Part shown: positions 37,652 to 49,839 of the stretch, one piece after another | Layout: each line of letters begins with the position of its first letter | Numbering within the stretch: position 1 is the stretch's first letter | DNA from: Hawksworthiomyces lignivorus | Lineage: Eukaryota; Ascomycota; Sordariomycetes; Ophiostomatales; Ophiostomataceae | Assembly (NCBI GenBank): GCA_002917075.1 | Contig: NTMA01000038.1 | Location: 124,001-188,000, forward strand | Direction of reading: 5' to 3' | DNA: 64,000 bases | The notes under the pieces: generated by a model | Databases searched by the model: none | What the model saw: the letters and a program-made list of their open reading frames with translations, nothing else | Told to the model about the DNA's origin: nothing | Program-made: the position numbers and the translations under genes

Positions 37652-40168
37652 ATGGAGGATGACTTTGAACTGATGAATGTGGTCACAGTGGGAGGCAATG
37701 CAGTATCCGCCTTTCTTTCCTGGCGACTCCAGGCTACGAATGCCTGCGATGTGACGCTTGTTTGGAAATCAGGCTTCGATCATGTTGCGCAGTACGGCAT
37801 TTCTTTCAAGTAAGTTTGGCTCTGTTGCAACCACTTGTTCCGGTTTTGATTCGCAGTTGCTCATCGGTCGCCAATAACCAGGTCCCCAGCGTTTGGAAAT
37901 GAGCGGTTCAAGCCTCGCTATGGTAAGTTCTAGCTATCGGTCTCAAAAGCATATTTCACTACCAAACACTCACATCGTTGCAGTCGTTAAATCTCCAGAA
38001 GAAGCGGCCTCGCGAAGAGAAGGTGCTTTTGACTACGTCATCTTGTGTATCAAAGCCCTCCCAGACGTCTACGATCTTGCCTCAATCATCGACGCCGTCG
38101 TTACTCCTCAGCATACATGCATATTGGTGAACACAACACATAGTTTAGGAGTCGAAGCAGCCATCGAGGAACGATTCCCTACAAACGTTGTCTTGTCTCT
38201 TGTGTCAAAAGCAGAGGTCATCCAACTTGGCGCCAGCGAGTTCGAGCATAAAGGTTCAACTGAAGTTTGGGTTGGCCCAACAAATAGCAACAATGATCGG
38301 ATCCCCCAAAGTATCCGTGAAGATATGGCTCAGGCGCTTGCCATGACTCTGAGTTCTGGTCAAGTAGATTGCAAAGTGTCACCAAATATACGACAACAAC
38401 AATACGAAAGATTGATGGGGTAAGATCCCTCGATATGTTGCTTTGCCTCACTCTTTGCCCGAGGTACTTCCATCTGACTTGAACCAGGCCTATCGCGTTT
38501 CATCCGACGAGTATTGTTTTTGAGACACCAAACCATGCACTTCTCATAGAGAAAGTCGGCGTCAGGCAATTGATTACGGGTATCCTTGACGAATTAATGG
38601 TATTGGCTGAATCACAAGGCTGCAAATTCTCATCGGATTTCAAGGACCAAACCATTGCTGAAATGACAAAACCTCAATCTCCAGAAAGTGTAATGTGGCA
38701 AGATTACGTTGCAAGACGACCAATGGAGATTGAGACATTTCTTGGCTCCCCAATTCGGCTTGCACAAGAAGCTGGTATTGCCGTTCCTCGTATCGAGTCC
38801 TTATATGCCATTGTGCACAACCTTAACGCTGTTAACCAGACGAGGCCAAAGGGTGACCTTGTGGGGCGACCGCCGAGTTCGCCTACTAATTCTGGCGCAT
38901 TGCCGCCGCGTATGTCATCTCAGAATAATAGTGGTCGACCCATGTCAAATGGCATGCCAAACGGGCAACCTAATGGCATGCCCAACGGAATGAATAATAT
39001 GGGGCGGCCTCGGCTACGTAATTCGGCTCAACCCGGTCCGCCGGGTCGGCGTCCGCCTGTGTCCATGAATGGAGCAGGACCAAACGGTTATGGGCGGCCA
39101 CCTATAAACGGATACCCTCAGTCACGGCAGCAATCTCGGCGGGGTTCTATGGAGGGTGGTGATCTCGAAGAGTTTAGCCACTTAGTCCTTTATGATGATA
39201 TTCCAGAAGGAGGCCAGACTGGACAAGCACTGGATTCATCAGAATTAGCCATGCGTGAGCGAGAATTGCAAATCCGACAACGCGAATTGGCTCTCAGAGA
39301 ACAGGAGATGAGAATGCGCCGCGGCGGTCCTCCACAACAGAGGCGGGGACCACCTCCCATGCGCAATGGCATTGGTGTATATGACGATGAGGACGAAGAT
39401 GACGACTACTTCGATCCCGGCAATGGTGGACCTCCAATGCCTATGATTGATGCTGACAACTTCGATATGATGAGTGTTACGTCTAGGAAGAATCGGAAAG
39501 CACCGGGGAACACCAACAGTGCTCAATTCCGTAAGAACAGCGACCTAGGCACGGTTCCATCCAGAGGTAGTCGGTTTCGCCCAAGCTTTGGTCGAAACAG
39601 GTCGAGCCAGATAATCGAACAAGTTACAGGTGTCCATTCCAACATTCTGGATGATCCATTGATGTCCTGTTCATCCAACAGATATGCAAATGTTGATCGG
39701 GGTCAGATGCAAGCTGACTCGAGGGCAAATTCATTGACCGCCTCCCGACTAGACGAGCTTCAGTTTAACGCTGGTGGGCCGATGGGCGGACCTTATCCGC
39801 GCCGTTCTAGTCAATCACCGGGCAATCCCTACAGCCCATCCATACGAGGAGTAAACAATGGTCGCCCTTCACCTCCAAACGGCTTTAGCGGCCCTCCGAC
39901 AAATGGCCGACCTTCGCCGCCTGACGGAGTTCGTCAGCCGGTTCCTCGATATCCGCCTGGACATGGCAATGCTGTTGCGCCTCAACAAGTTGAGCAACAC
40001 GCTGGGGTGAGCCCCCTTCAGCCACCCCTTGGAAAGAACGTTCGCAGTCTGACGGGAAGTGCAAGTGCTAGCGCGGGCAGTGGTGATTCTAGCCACCTGG
40101 ATTCGGAACCGTCTGCAAACAGCAGTCAAAGCAGTCTTGGTCCTCGCTACCCAATCGGCGTGCAATAA
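37652..40168 (+). CDS. Ketopantoate reductase (ApbA/PanE)-like protein with long disordered tail
   Basis: Four exons: 37652-37809, 37882-37922 (only 41 nt), 37984-38419 and 38488-40168, introns of 72, 61 and 68 bp, giving 772 codons (771 aa). Residues 1 to about 330 look like the ApbA/PanE family: an N-terminal Rossmann segment (VVTVGGNAVSAFLSWRL), the block FDYVILCIKA, and an alpha-helical C-terminal domain starting at PIAFHPTSIVFE. The nucleotide-binding glycine motif is GGNAVS rather than GxGxxG, so NADPH binding is uncertain. Residues about 330-771 are low complexity, with repeated QPNG/MPNG units, Pro-Gly-Arg-rich parts and a charged helix (MRERELQIRQRELALREQ, near 465-490). Similar long fungal proteins are annotated as ketopantoate-reductase-like; I recall the S. 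pombe mug72 name for them but am not sure. True pantothenate enzymes lack such a tail, so a non-metabolic role is possible. Confidence 0.88.
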
Positions 40169-42576
40169 ACCAGAGCAGACAAACTCATACTCCAGGGATA
40201 TATAATTATTGATTTATTATTATCCTGGCGAGTGCAATAGGCTTATGAGACAAAGGAACTGCTATTGTATATGAACAGGACATTCTGGTTATGGGTATCA
40301 GCTTTGCCTCATCAAATTTGGCTGTCCGGTTACCCAAATCAGTTCCTATTTAATATGCAGCGATCTCGTCTCCCGACTCCGATATCGTCTTTGCGTACTG
40401 GGTTGTAACTTGCGATTCTCCTGGATTTCTTCGCTGCTATTGCATTCGTTTCTGTATTCGAACCATTTTCTTCTTGCCTTTTTCGCGACTCACATATGTA
40501 TTGTTGGGTGGCTTCGCAACGGGGTCAAAGGATCTCCGTACAGAGGATATTCTTTTTGTTGGCAATAAGACAGAAAGCATCATTGTTATTTGGTTTCTCT
40601 GGTAATACTGCATTGAGAGGGGGGTACGGGATTACTCATTTTTTAAACATTGGCTTTCCTTATTTTTCATAATGTCTTATTTTTCATTTCACCTTGGTTT
40701 CTGAACCTCAAATTGTGCGCCATACATATGCAGATGCACACAAATGGCCCCTAATACATAAACAGCTCTAAATTATAGTCTCTTAGGCGCTTCGGTAGGA
40801 TTACTGGTGGATATTTTCAAGATTTATTTTATTCATTAATGTTAATTTTCTACGTTTCTTGGTATATACTTGCTGCTCTGTTCAGTACTCCTTAGTTATT
40901 TGGGACGTGCTAGGATATTCTAAACTAAATGGCTGTTGGGCAGAGGTCCTTCTCGTCTAGCGTAGCCTTTGCGGGCAGAGAAGAAGTGATTTAGTCCTGG
41001 GTTTGTAGGACGTGTCTTCATACTCAGATTCGAGTGAGCCAAGCGGAGATGAAGAAGAGGGAATTCTTACGGCAATGAATAAGGGACTTCACTCCCTGTG
41101 TCCTTTTGTTAGGCATATTAGTCCAGCTAATATCTTTGTAATTTAACAACTTGGAATGACGTCGTCCCTACACATCGCGGGAAAGCTTTTTTTTTTCTAG
41201 GAAAGGCGTTCTCGGACAGGAGAACACCACCGTTGTTAAAGAGTTTAGCTTTTATTTTGTTTGTAACGATATTCGGTTTAGGGATGCAACTGCGGACCGG
41301 CCCGTTGCTTAAATCGAGGTAAGTTAGAGTCACAAAATAAGACTCCCTGAAAGAGATAATACGGAAATGGGAACAATCGCATTGAAACAAAATAGGACAA
41401 TAGCTCGAAGAGGTAAACCGCATCCATTCCTTTTGAATTCTCTTCTCCAATCTCTCATACCAGCCACTTCTTCTTCTATAATCTGCAGGTACTCTGCATC
41501 TTAACCTGCTTGTGGCTGTAGACCGATTCCACGGTCCTCAACCAGCGACTATTTGAAACTCGTGATAATAAGTACAAGTCGAATTTATATTTCTCATTTT
41601 CCTTTCCTTATATAGGTTGATAATGCCGTCTTCTTTTCTCGGTCTTCCGTATAAAAGCTTACTCTTAGTAACTTCCCTCTTTTGTCTACTATCGCTTCCC
41701 GACGTTTAGCATCGCTTTCTTCATTTTGTATTATTTTCCACTTTCCCATTCCAGGCCCTTTACTCAGAACCCGTCGTTTTCAGCTCCTTTTCTGAGCTAG
41801 GTGCTTTTTTGCTTGGTTATTCGGCATCTTGCACATAGATAGAACCGGCTGAGATTATAGAGACAGTAAAACTCGACGCAAAATATGCGTAATTTCATTA
41901 GCGGCTAACGTTGTCTGAAGGAAAAGAATGAAGGCCAACACACCAGGACAATTTTACAGACATTTCACGAGATGCCTTCCTTAAATGTGAATGCCCTCTT
42001 ATAGGATTAGGCTGAAGGCAGCATACGTGGTCCAAGTTGGAAGCTTATCTTTGCGGAGGTTATAACTTTGTCGATCAAGTCGGTCGCACTTGCTGCTTCA
42101 AATCAGAGCAAGTTACATTCGATATTTTTTATTTTTGGTGGAAATCACGCTCAGCCTTTCTGTTATGAGTATAAGATCTAACGGCTTTGACGTGCACGCC
42201 CTATTTGTGCTATGTTCTGATGTAGAAGTACGCCTAATCCAGATGACAACCGAGCCAGATACTTAACAGGGCCAGAGGAGTACGGAGTAGCGATTCTCGT
42301 ACTACGTAGGCCTGCCGGGTTCGCCTTTTTTTCACCATGTTCCTTTCATTTCGCAATGACAGCAGCCAGCTTCGCAAATTCATAGTGGAATCCTCTTAGA
42401 TGGAAGGGCATAAGTGTCGAGACTCGGATATATTACATGAAAGCAAGGCATCTCGAGTAGGCCGAATTTCTATCTATCGTTTTCTAAGCAAAACGAATGA
42501 AGTGGCCCTTTCATCCTAGAAATATTCAGAAACTATAACTTGAAGTACAAAAACCAATCGCTGACTGGTGTAATTT
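40169..42576. other. Convergent 3' intergenic region
   Basis: This lies between the convergent ketopantoate-reductase-like gene and the TBC gene. No gene is supported. It holds one TACGGAGTA word at 42281-42289 beside a second GTAC-rich segment. The 107-codon frame at 41127-41450 has no recognisable homology. Confidence 0.6.
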
Positions 42577-45500
42577 TCACGCGTCAAACTCGATAATGCG
42601 CTGAGTCACTGGAGGCGACCGGTTGTCACCGCTCTGTTGTTTCGCAGCTTCGATCACATTGTTCCCAACATCATCGCCACTGCTATTGCGGTTGGCAGCT
42701 CCACCACCGTCTGCCTCGGCATCTATACCCTCAAGAAGGGACAGATCGGATGATCGGACGCTGCGTCTCTCGGGATCTACAACGGCTGAGCGTCCGGCGG
42801 CTGTTGTCACTGGAGCATCGTCATCTTCATCATCATCGTCATCTGCATTCCGGACCTGCCCAGGCACAGCGTTTTTCTCAAGTTCACGTTGTGCCTCTTC
42901 CATTCGTTTCCGCACCTCTGCTGCAACCCGCATACCGTCGGTAACGATATTATCCAGCACACCGCGGAGGCCACGAGAGGCACCACTTCGAAAGACTTGA
43001 CCAGATGACCCATTACCACTTACGCCAGAAATGGGCCCGGTCAGGCCATTATTCCCTCCACTGCTAAAAGCTGCTGCCGCAGCCCTCCCTGCACCAATGC
43101 CGAGGTTGGCAAACGTCGTAAGGGCAGATGCGCTTGACGATGGACCAGTGAACGCGACGCCTTCGATGATGTGGAAGGAGGAGGGGAAAGAAGACTCGAA
43201 GAACTGTTCCAGAAGTTCATCGGCGAGAACAACCATGCGGAAAGTGGGTAGCGTAATGTGAAGAGGATTGGACGGGTCAAGTGCGACGTTTGCCCGTTCT
43301 GATTCAGCCCTGGAGACAACTCGTTGCTTTGGAGTCGAAATATCGGCTGTAAATTGCTTCGATTTTCTTAGCTTGGGGCTGCCTTCAGGAGAAACAGCAA
43401 GAAGGTCTTCTTCGTCTTCTTCACCGTCATCGTCACTGTCTCCAATAGCGAAAGAATTCGGTGGAGCCAAGTCAACTTTATCAGAAGACTCCGCTCTCTC
43501 CTGTACAGATTTCTCGCTAAGCTTCACATCGCCTGTGTCCTCTTTCCTTTCGACTTTCTCGTTTTGAGGATGATCAGGGTCGGCATATTCGAAGCAACGT
43601 CGGATAAATGCACTCACGCTACCAAGGAATTGCTCGCTGACAGACATTTCCGGTGGCAAAGGACTAGAAGCGTCGCCGCTGGAACTGTCTCCGAGACCAT
43701 TTCTAGATTCAGCGGCCGCCTTTTTTTCTGGACTTAATGTACCTTCTAGTCCACGGCGCGAAAGAAACAGTAATGTTTCTGACATTCGGAGGATGCCCTC
43801 ACGATCGACACGACCATCGCCGTCGTCATCGTACAGCTCGAAGAAATAGTTGATCGTGCCCATAATATCGCGCTTACCCTTAATTCGCGCAATACCGCTG
43901 ACGACATTCTGCAGGGTCAAAGCTCCCGCACTGTCCTTATCCCATTGTGAGAACAAGCGCCGGAGGAACTCATGATCAGCAGGTTCTGGCCCTGGGCCCC
44001 ATGGTGATATTGTTGCATTCGGTGCAAGATTTCCGGACGAGCTACGCAGTGAAGAAAAGTAAGCAGCAGCCGACGCAGTCGAAAATGAGGCGTTCTTATC
44101 GCGTTCAGGGAAACTATCACGAATGGGAGTCGGCGGCGAATCAGCAATGGCCCACTTCGCCATGCCTGCAAGAAACTCGCGGTAGGCATCATAATCCATC
44201 ATGTTGGTGCTTGACCCCAGGCCAACGCGACCCTTTTCAGGGGAAGAGGCATTTGTTGCGGAAGACGAATTGGGTGTAAGAGAAGTGGCAGCTTGTGGTG
44301 TGTCTGCACTGGCGAGAGAAAGTCCAAGCTTGGCCCGCCTTTGCTGCCTTTGTTGTCGTTGTTGGAGCTGTTGTTGCTGTTGAAGGAACTGCTCTTCCTG
44401 TTGTTTGATGATCAGCTGGCGTTGCTGCCGCTCATATAGGACACCGTAGAAGCGATCGTACAGACCACCTAGTTCTTCTGTGCTCAAAACTTTACTATCT
44501 GGGCCCAAATTCCGAATAGCAGTGCGTTTGGTGAAACTCTCAATGTTATTGAGGACAGCATCCTTATTTTTTCGGCGAAGATCAGCAATAGTGGCATTTG
44601 TAATGCCAGAGAACTCCTTAAAGGCGACGACCATCAACTCTTGAAAGCGCGTAACAGCTCGCAGCTTGGGATTGTCGGAGCGTGGGTGCGCAGACTCGTC
44701 TAGTCGAGCAAAATATGCCTTAAGGACGGAGATAAAGGCGCCATCATCACCCGCATCCAGTAGCTCCTCACCGTTGATACGTAGGATGGCTAGGCCGACC
44801 TGGAACAGCACCTTAGGACCTTCGACGAAAAAGACATCGAGAACGCGGAACGCGAACACAAGCGGCATTGAGTTTATGTAAAGTGAAAGGAACCAGGGTA
44901 GCGAGACGACTGAGAGTTGCACATCGCTACGCACCAAGTGCTCCCAGATGATGGGCATTGTCTTTTCGACGAGGGACTCAAAGACTTTCTGGTCTAGTAG
45001 CGTGCCATACATGGTTGTTGAATAGTAGCCGGGCACAAGGCGGTCGCACAAGGCTGACAGCAGGAAGAAGGCCTGGGTTTCCGACATGTAGATGAGTAAT
45101 GCTGCCACGACTATGTTCATGGCTTGGCAATAGCCGACCTCCGCATTAACCCAGCTATAGGCAGTCAATACCCGGCGCAGGCGATTGATGCCGTCGTCAC
45201 TCTGGAAGCCGGCGTACTCGGGCAGACTTCGATTTAGATCCTTTTCGATTTCGTCTATGGCGAGCGACTCCTGGCCTTTAAATGCGGCCAGCGTGTCAGC
45301 ATAGAGCGTCGGATTTTCCAGCCGTAGATAGATGGAACCCGATGTCAGCTCCCACATCTCGCCCCTCAGACGATTCGGCAGACCGACGCGGATCAGTTTA
45401 TAGAACGTGGGCTGGCGCACGAGGGTGAAGTTGCGACCATTGTCACGGAGATACTCGGCCCAGAGGCGCATCTTGGCCCGATCTCGCAGTTTTTTGGCAT

Positions 45501-46332
45501 CACCGGGGTAGCGGAAGATTATACCCAGGCCAGCATCTGGTGGATTCATGGCAGTTTTGCGATCCTCTGGCCGCAAGAGGTACTCGGAGTAGCATTCAGA
45601 AGCAACACGGCGCATCTTTGCTATGTGGCCAACAGCCGCACGTAGGCCCTTCTTGAGACCATCACAGAAGCGCTCACAAGCCTGGCGCGAGCCAGCCAGT
45701 TCGATTGTAATGCGCTGTTCACGAGTGGAGAGAGCAGCTACCTTGGCGTCTGCATCTTTCGATGTACTAGATGGTGCCCCGGTAGCGCTTTCGTAAAGCT
45801 GACCGTTCCAAGATGTTATAGATAAGCAAAACTGGAATGATTGTGTGTGAAGTCGCTCGACACGCCGGACAGCACAGAGCGGAAACGTAAAACCCTTGCC
45901 GCTAGGACCCTCACCATGTGTCTGACCAGTGAACGCAGAGGCAGTCGCTTGGCTTGCGGAGGGCAGAAAGCTCGAAGGCGCGGTGGAAAAGCACAAGTAG
46001 CCTTCGGACAAGTGCAGACGCCCTGCGTAGCGAAATGCGGCACTGGATGCGGATGGCGCAGAGACCAGACCAACTGTATCTTTGTCGGAAGGGGGGAGGG
46101 TCAGTTCGGCAGTGATCTCGTGCAGTGGATGCTGAGAGGAAGGCAAACGGAACTGAGCCTGAAAAAGAGCGGCTTTGGACGGGTGTTTCTTGGTGCTATC
46201 GCCGTTAGCGAGACCCGACAGAAACCCAGCAGGAGCGCCGGAAGCGCCGGATCCGGACGAAGTATTTGGGGAGGGAGCTCCGGAATCGAGCAGCTGCTGG
46301 GCTCGCTGGACAAAGCTCGAGATATTCAGCAT
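42577..46332 (-). CDS. GRAM-TBC-EF-hand RabGAP (Mdr1/Gyp2, TBC1D9-like)
   Basis: A probable GTPase-activating protein for Rab/Ypt GTPases in membrane traffic. A single uninterrupted exon of 1252 codons (1251 aa). A GRAM-like domain occupies about residues 55-235. The TBC domain (about 315-530) has RVGLPNRLRGEMW, the arginine-finger motif IEKDLNR and the glutamine-finger motif EVGYCQ, so both catalytic fingers are intact. A Gln-rich stretch follows (about 650-665). Paired EF-hand loops, DKDSAGALTLQ and DDDGDGRVDREG, lie at about 795-850; the second has a textbook calcium loop. The C-terminal third is disordered, with an acidic run NADDDDDEDDD. GRAM, TBC and EF-hand in this order match yeast Mdr1/Gyp2 and animal TBC1D8/9. 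The start is the first ATG (46332); upstream the frame opens only with TTG. Confidence 0.93.
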   Translation of the reverse strand: MLNISSFVQRAQQLLDSGAPSPNTSSGSGASGAPAGFLSGLANGDSTKKHPSKAALFQAQFRLPSSQHPLHEITAELTLPPSDKDTVGLVSAPSASSAAFRYAGRLHLSEGYLCFSTAPSSFLPSASQATASAFTGQTHGEGPSGKGFTFPLCAVRRVERLHTQSFQFCLSITSWNGQLYESATGAPSSTSKDADAKVAALSTREQRITIELAGSRQACERFCDGLKKGLRAAVGHIAKMRRVASECYSEYLLRPEDRKTAMNPPDAGLGIIFRYPGDAKKLRDRAKMRLWAEYLRDNGRNFTLVRQPTFYKLIRVGLPNRLRGEMWELTSGSIYLRLENPTLYADTLAAFKGQESLAIDEIEKDLNRSLPEYAGFQSDDGINRLRRVLTAYSWVNAEVGYCQAMNIVVAALLIYMSETQAFFLLSALCDRLVPGYYSTTMYGTLLDQKVFESLVEKTMPIIWEHLVRSDVQLSVVSLPWFLSLYINSMPLVFAFRVLDVFFVEGPKVLFQVGLAILRINGEELLDAGDDGAFISVLKAYFARLDESAHPRSDNPKLRAVTRFQELMVVAFKEFSGITNATIADLRRKNKDAVLNNIESFTKRTAIRNLGPDSKVLSTEELGGLYDRFYGVLYERQQRQLIIKQQEEQFLQQQQQLQQRQQRQQRRAKLGLSLASADTPQAATSLTPNSSSATNASSPEKGRVGLGSSTNMMDYDAYREFLAGMAKWAIADSPPTPIRDSFPERDKNASFSTASAAAYFSSLRSSSGNLAPNATISPWGPGPEPADHEFLRRLFSQWDKDSAGALTLQNVVSGIARIKGKRDIMGTINYFFELYDDDGDGRVDREGILRMSETLLFLSRRGLEGTLSPEKKAAAESRNGLGDSSSGDASSPLPPEMSVSEQFLGSVSAFIRRCFEYADPDHPQNEKVERKEDTGDVKLSEKSVQERAESSDKVDLAPPNSFAIGDSDDDGEEDEEDLLAVSPEGSPKLRKSKQFTADISTPKQRVVSRAESERANVALDPSNPLHITLPTFRMVVLADELLEQFFESSFPSSFHIIEGVAFTGPSSSASALTTFANLGIGAGRAAAAAFSSGGNNGLTGPISGVSGNGSSGQVFRSGASRGLRGVLDNIVTDGMRVAAEVRKRMEEAQRELEKNAVPGQVRNADDDDDEDDDAPVTTAAGRSAVVDPERRSVRSSDLSLLEGIDAEADGGGAANRNSSGDDVGNNVIEAAKQQSGDNRSPPVTQRIIEFDA

Positions 46333-48027
46333 CTTAGTATCGAGGGGAGGGAGGTGCCTCGGACGTGTAATTGCCACCAAGTTTTAAGGAATTCGAAGCT
46401 TTCAAAGGCGTGGCTAGATCGCGAGGACCTCGTCGGATAGTGCTTGATCAAAGCTCATCTAACTGCGCAACAACAAAAAGTATAAGAGGTACAGATGGAG
46501 AGACCTCGATGTATCGATCTCTCTATAGCTGCTCGCTTTTCTCGATTAGTAGAGGCTAGCTATAGGCATGCTAGGTAAAATAGCAAGGCCTTGGGCAGAT
46601 AGATCGTCCTCAAAATCAATTGAGGGTGGCGACTTTAGATGTCGAAGCAGCTGGATGGGTTGAATGGGTGGCTGAATACAAGCGATAATACTCCGTACAG
46701 CGCGCTAGATGCGTCCCAAAGGGTCGAAGCAATACTGCACTTAGGTCAAGGGGCCTATCGCATTGTTTCCTGTTTCTCCCTTGGGAAGTTCTCCCTGCCT
46801 ATTTTGCGCGGGATCAATAAAAAATGGCCGATGAGAGAAAAGGCGGGACTAGAGAGCCAGAAAGAAAGAGATCGCCAATAGCTGTTGATTCGTGAACAGC
46901 CGAGAGGACTGGGCGAGGCGAATGGGAAATGGGTAATGGGGGAGGCGGTAAGTATTGGCTGCTTTCCCAGGAAGCTTCAGTTCACGCGAGAGGGGGGGGG
47001 GGGAGAAAAGAAGCCAAAGAAAAGGATAGAAAAGGAAAATAGGAATAATTAGAGCATACAATAACGGCAAAGTGACAATAAAGAGCACACCGCGTAAACG
47101 GAAACAGAAAAGGGGTGTGTGCAACAAGAGGGGAAGGCATGCTGAGAAAACTAGACCGCGAGAGGCTTTGTCAGGATTGTCTTGGGTGTGTCCTCCCGTT
47201 TCTAGGCACAACTTCTACGTTACAGTTCTGAATGTTATTAGTACTCCTTCGCTTTCTCAATTGGTCAGTGTCGCACCATTGGCAGCCTGCTGAGCAAATG
47301 GCTGTTGTCAGCTCCTCTGTAGGTATTTCGTACATACCAATGTCCTCGGAGCCCAGTTGCCTCCTGTCCCCACTCAGCACCAAAGTCACCCGAAGCAGCC
47401 ACTTCAGCCCTGTAGCAGCTCAGTTCAGTATTGAATTGGGGGAACGGACTTATAGCGACCCTGGCTATTTGAAGCACATATCGGCCACAGACAGGAAGTA
47501 GGCCTTCCTACATGCCATGTCTGTGTGCAGCCTCTGGTAACGGTCGGTTCCGTATTGCGTACCTTGGATTCCCTTCTACAGGAGACCACTACAAAAAAAA
47601 TAAAATAAAAAGGTGTGCACACTGTTTCAATGCATCAGCAATACACTGAAAATTCTTCGGGGTTGACTCCCAAAATTGCTTGTTGACTGTTGGCGGCCAG
47701 ACTGGCGCGATTGACTGCTGGAATATGTTGTGTACGAATCAGTCAGCTGATCCTGGGTAGTGGGTAAAACCCGTCACATCAACTCTTTGATGACTCTCGG
47801 GACGCTAACGATGCAATGCTTATCCTCAAAATGCAAAATCTGGTATTTGACGCAAATATGAAGGCAGAAAACAGTTGTACGCGGAACTGCTAACTAATTC
47901 TATGTATCCGAAACGAGCTGGCAAAAACGGCATAACAGACTGTTCATAACGCTCCTGAATAGGGCTCTCCCTCCTTGTCATGCAACTACCTCTCTTCCCT
48001 GCAACTCCCCAAGCAAGCCGCATTTCT
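46333..48027. other. Intergenic region between the TBC gene and glutamine synthetase
   Basis: This is the promoter side of the TBC gene and the 3' side of glutamine synthetase. No gene is supported. It contains TACTCCGTA at 46689-46697 and a run of 12 G at 46992-47003. Confidence 0.6.
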
Positions 48028-49839
48028 TTATTTGTCGACAGCACCGAAGCACCTAGCAGAATAGTTAGCATATAAGCAAAAATGTACTGCCCCCTGGAAA
48101 GGGGGCACGGTGGGAGCAAGCTCGACAAAACTCACGTCTCCATGATGATGCCAGTAATCCGGTACGGGTCAGCATTGCTGGCCGGGCGACGATCCTCAAA
48201 GTAGCCGTAGCCCTTGGCGCCAACTTCACGTGGAATGCGGATGGACGCGCCGCGATTTGCGACACCCCAGCTGAACTGGTCGATTGCGCCAGTCTCGTGC
48301 CGGCCGGTCAGACGCTTCTCATTTTCCTCACCGTACACGGCGATGTGCTCCTTGTGGCGGCCCTCGAGCTTCTTAATGGCCTCCTCAATATACTTCATGC
48401 CACCCTCAACACGCATCTCCTTGGTCGAGAAGTTGGAGTGCAGACCAGCACCGTTCCAGTCGCCGGGGATGGGCTTAGGGTGGAACGAGACCTTTGCACC
48501 CAGGTCCTCCGCAATACGGTGGAGCAGGAAACGCGAGACCCACAGGTGGTCACCCATCTCAATACCTTCGCAAGGGCCAACCTGGTACTCCCATTGTGCG
48601 GCTGGAAGCAGTCAGTCATCGAGCCACAAAATATCCAAGGCGGGATAGAAAATGAAGTCATCGTTTGTGCACAAAAACGAATGACGGAAGGTGGGATGTG
48701 CGGTATAGGAAACTTACGCATAACTTCGGCATTCGTGCCGCTGATCTTGACACCGGAGTACAAGCAGGCTGCGCAAATATTACGTTAGCAGGCAGACAAG
48801 GGTAGAAAAACAATTTATAGGAAATCTCCGACAAAAGCCGCTTGTTGAGCGGCTTTCATGTGATCAATGACAAAGCTTACCCTTGTAGTGGGCCTCCACA
48901 ATATCACGCTGTACCACCTTGCCAGCACCGACACCGCAGTAGTACGGACCCTGAGGTGCAGGGAAGCCGTTGGCGGGCCAGCCATACGGACGGTCGTTCA
49001 GGTCCAGCAGGGTATATTCCTGCTCTAGGCCAAACCAGGGCTCATGCGCAGCGTGGGCCTCCATGAGCTTTGCGCACTCATAGCGGTAGTTGAATTTGTT
49101 CGGGGTGCCGTCGGCATTCCAGCACTCGGCCAGGACCAGGATGTTAGGCGACAGGAGGAAGGGCGAGGGGAAGATGGCAACAGGCTTCAGGTAGACGTCA
49201 GAGTTGTCACCGGGGGCCTGACCGGTAGAGCTACCGTCGAAGTTCCATATCGGGAGGTCGCTGACGTTGTAGTCCTTCTCCTTCAGGGTCTGTTTTTAAC
49301 AGCAAGCAATTAGCATTTTCAAAAAATTTGTCATTGGGAGAAGACAAGAAAAAAAACACTGTCCTTCCGCGTGGAAAGAGTACTGTTAAAAAAAAAAAAA
49401 AGACACTTACCCGGCTCTTAGAGCGAGTCTGGCCCTCAGAATCGATCCAGATATATTCTGCGATGATGCTACCCTTCTGGTCGAGCTGAAGGTACTTCTG
49501 GAGCTGTCGTGAGGTGTTAGTAGTCTTTCAACCCTACTCTGCCCCGGCTGTCATTTCGAATTTCTCTCTTCATTATACCACTGTTCTCATTTTCTTTCGA
49601 TCGCATTGGGATTATGAGCTTACAGTAGCAGTGTTGGAGATGAAGGATTCTTGGGAAGCCTAATATTGCATTACTCATTAACAATCCGAATTCTGCCATA
49701 GACATTTAACAAGGTAGTAATGACTATGTAGTACGACTAGAGCAGGCTCCTTCTCGAGAGGAAAGAGCTCATAGCAGAGACCAGCCGCACGGCCCAGGAA
49801 CCAATGAGGGGGGGTTGGAATAAGAAGCAGCCTTACCAT
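48028..49839 (-). CDS. glnA: Glutamine synthetase (eukaryotic type)
   Basis: Makes glutamine from glutamate, ammonium and ATP in the cytosol; the key step of ammonium assimilation. Six exons on the minus strand: 49839-49837, 49503-49411, 49289-48881, 48768-48718, 48601-48136 and 48052-48028, giving 349 codons (348 aa), as usual for the family. Splicing restores [36 protein letters not shown] and GIIMETCFGAVDK. Seen motifs: [15 protein letters not shown] (about residues 49-63), the ATP-binding [21 protein letters not shown] and [10 protein letters not shown]. The first coding exon is inferred to be the ATG alone, followed by a perfect GTAAGG donor and a 333-bp intron, because the exon starting [11 protein letters not shown] has no in-frame ATG before a stop upstream. 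The last exon encodes eight residues. GATA sites upstream fit AreA-type nitrogen control, by inference. Confidence 0.95.

Noticed and set aside
36784..37662. 292-codon open frame overlapping the ketopantoate-reductase start
   Set aside because: It contains no ATG at all and its Ser/Pro/Phe/Leu composition is what CT-rich DNA gives by chance. It is better explained as leader sequence.
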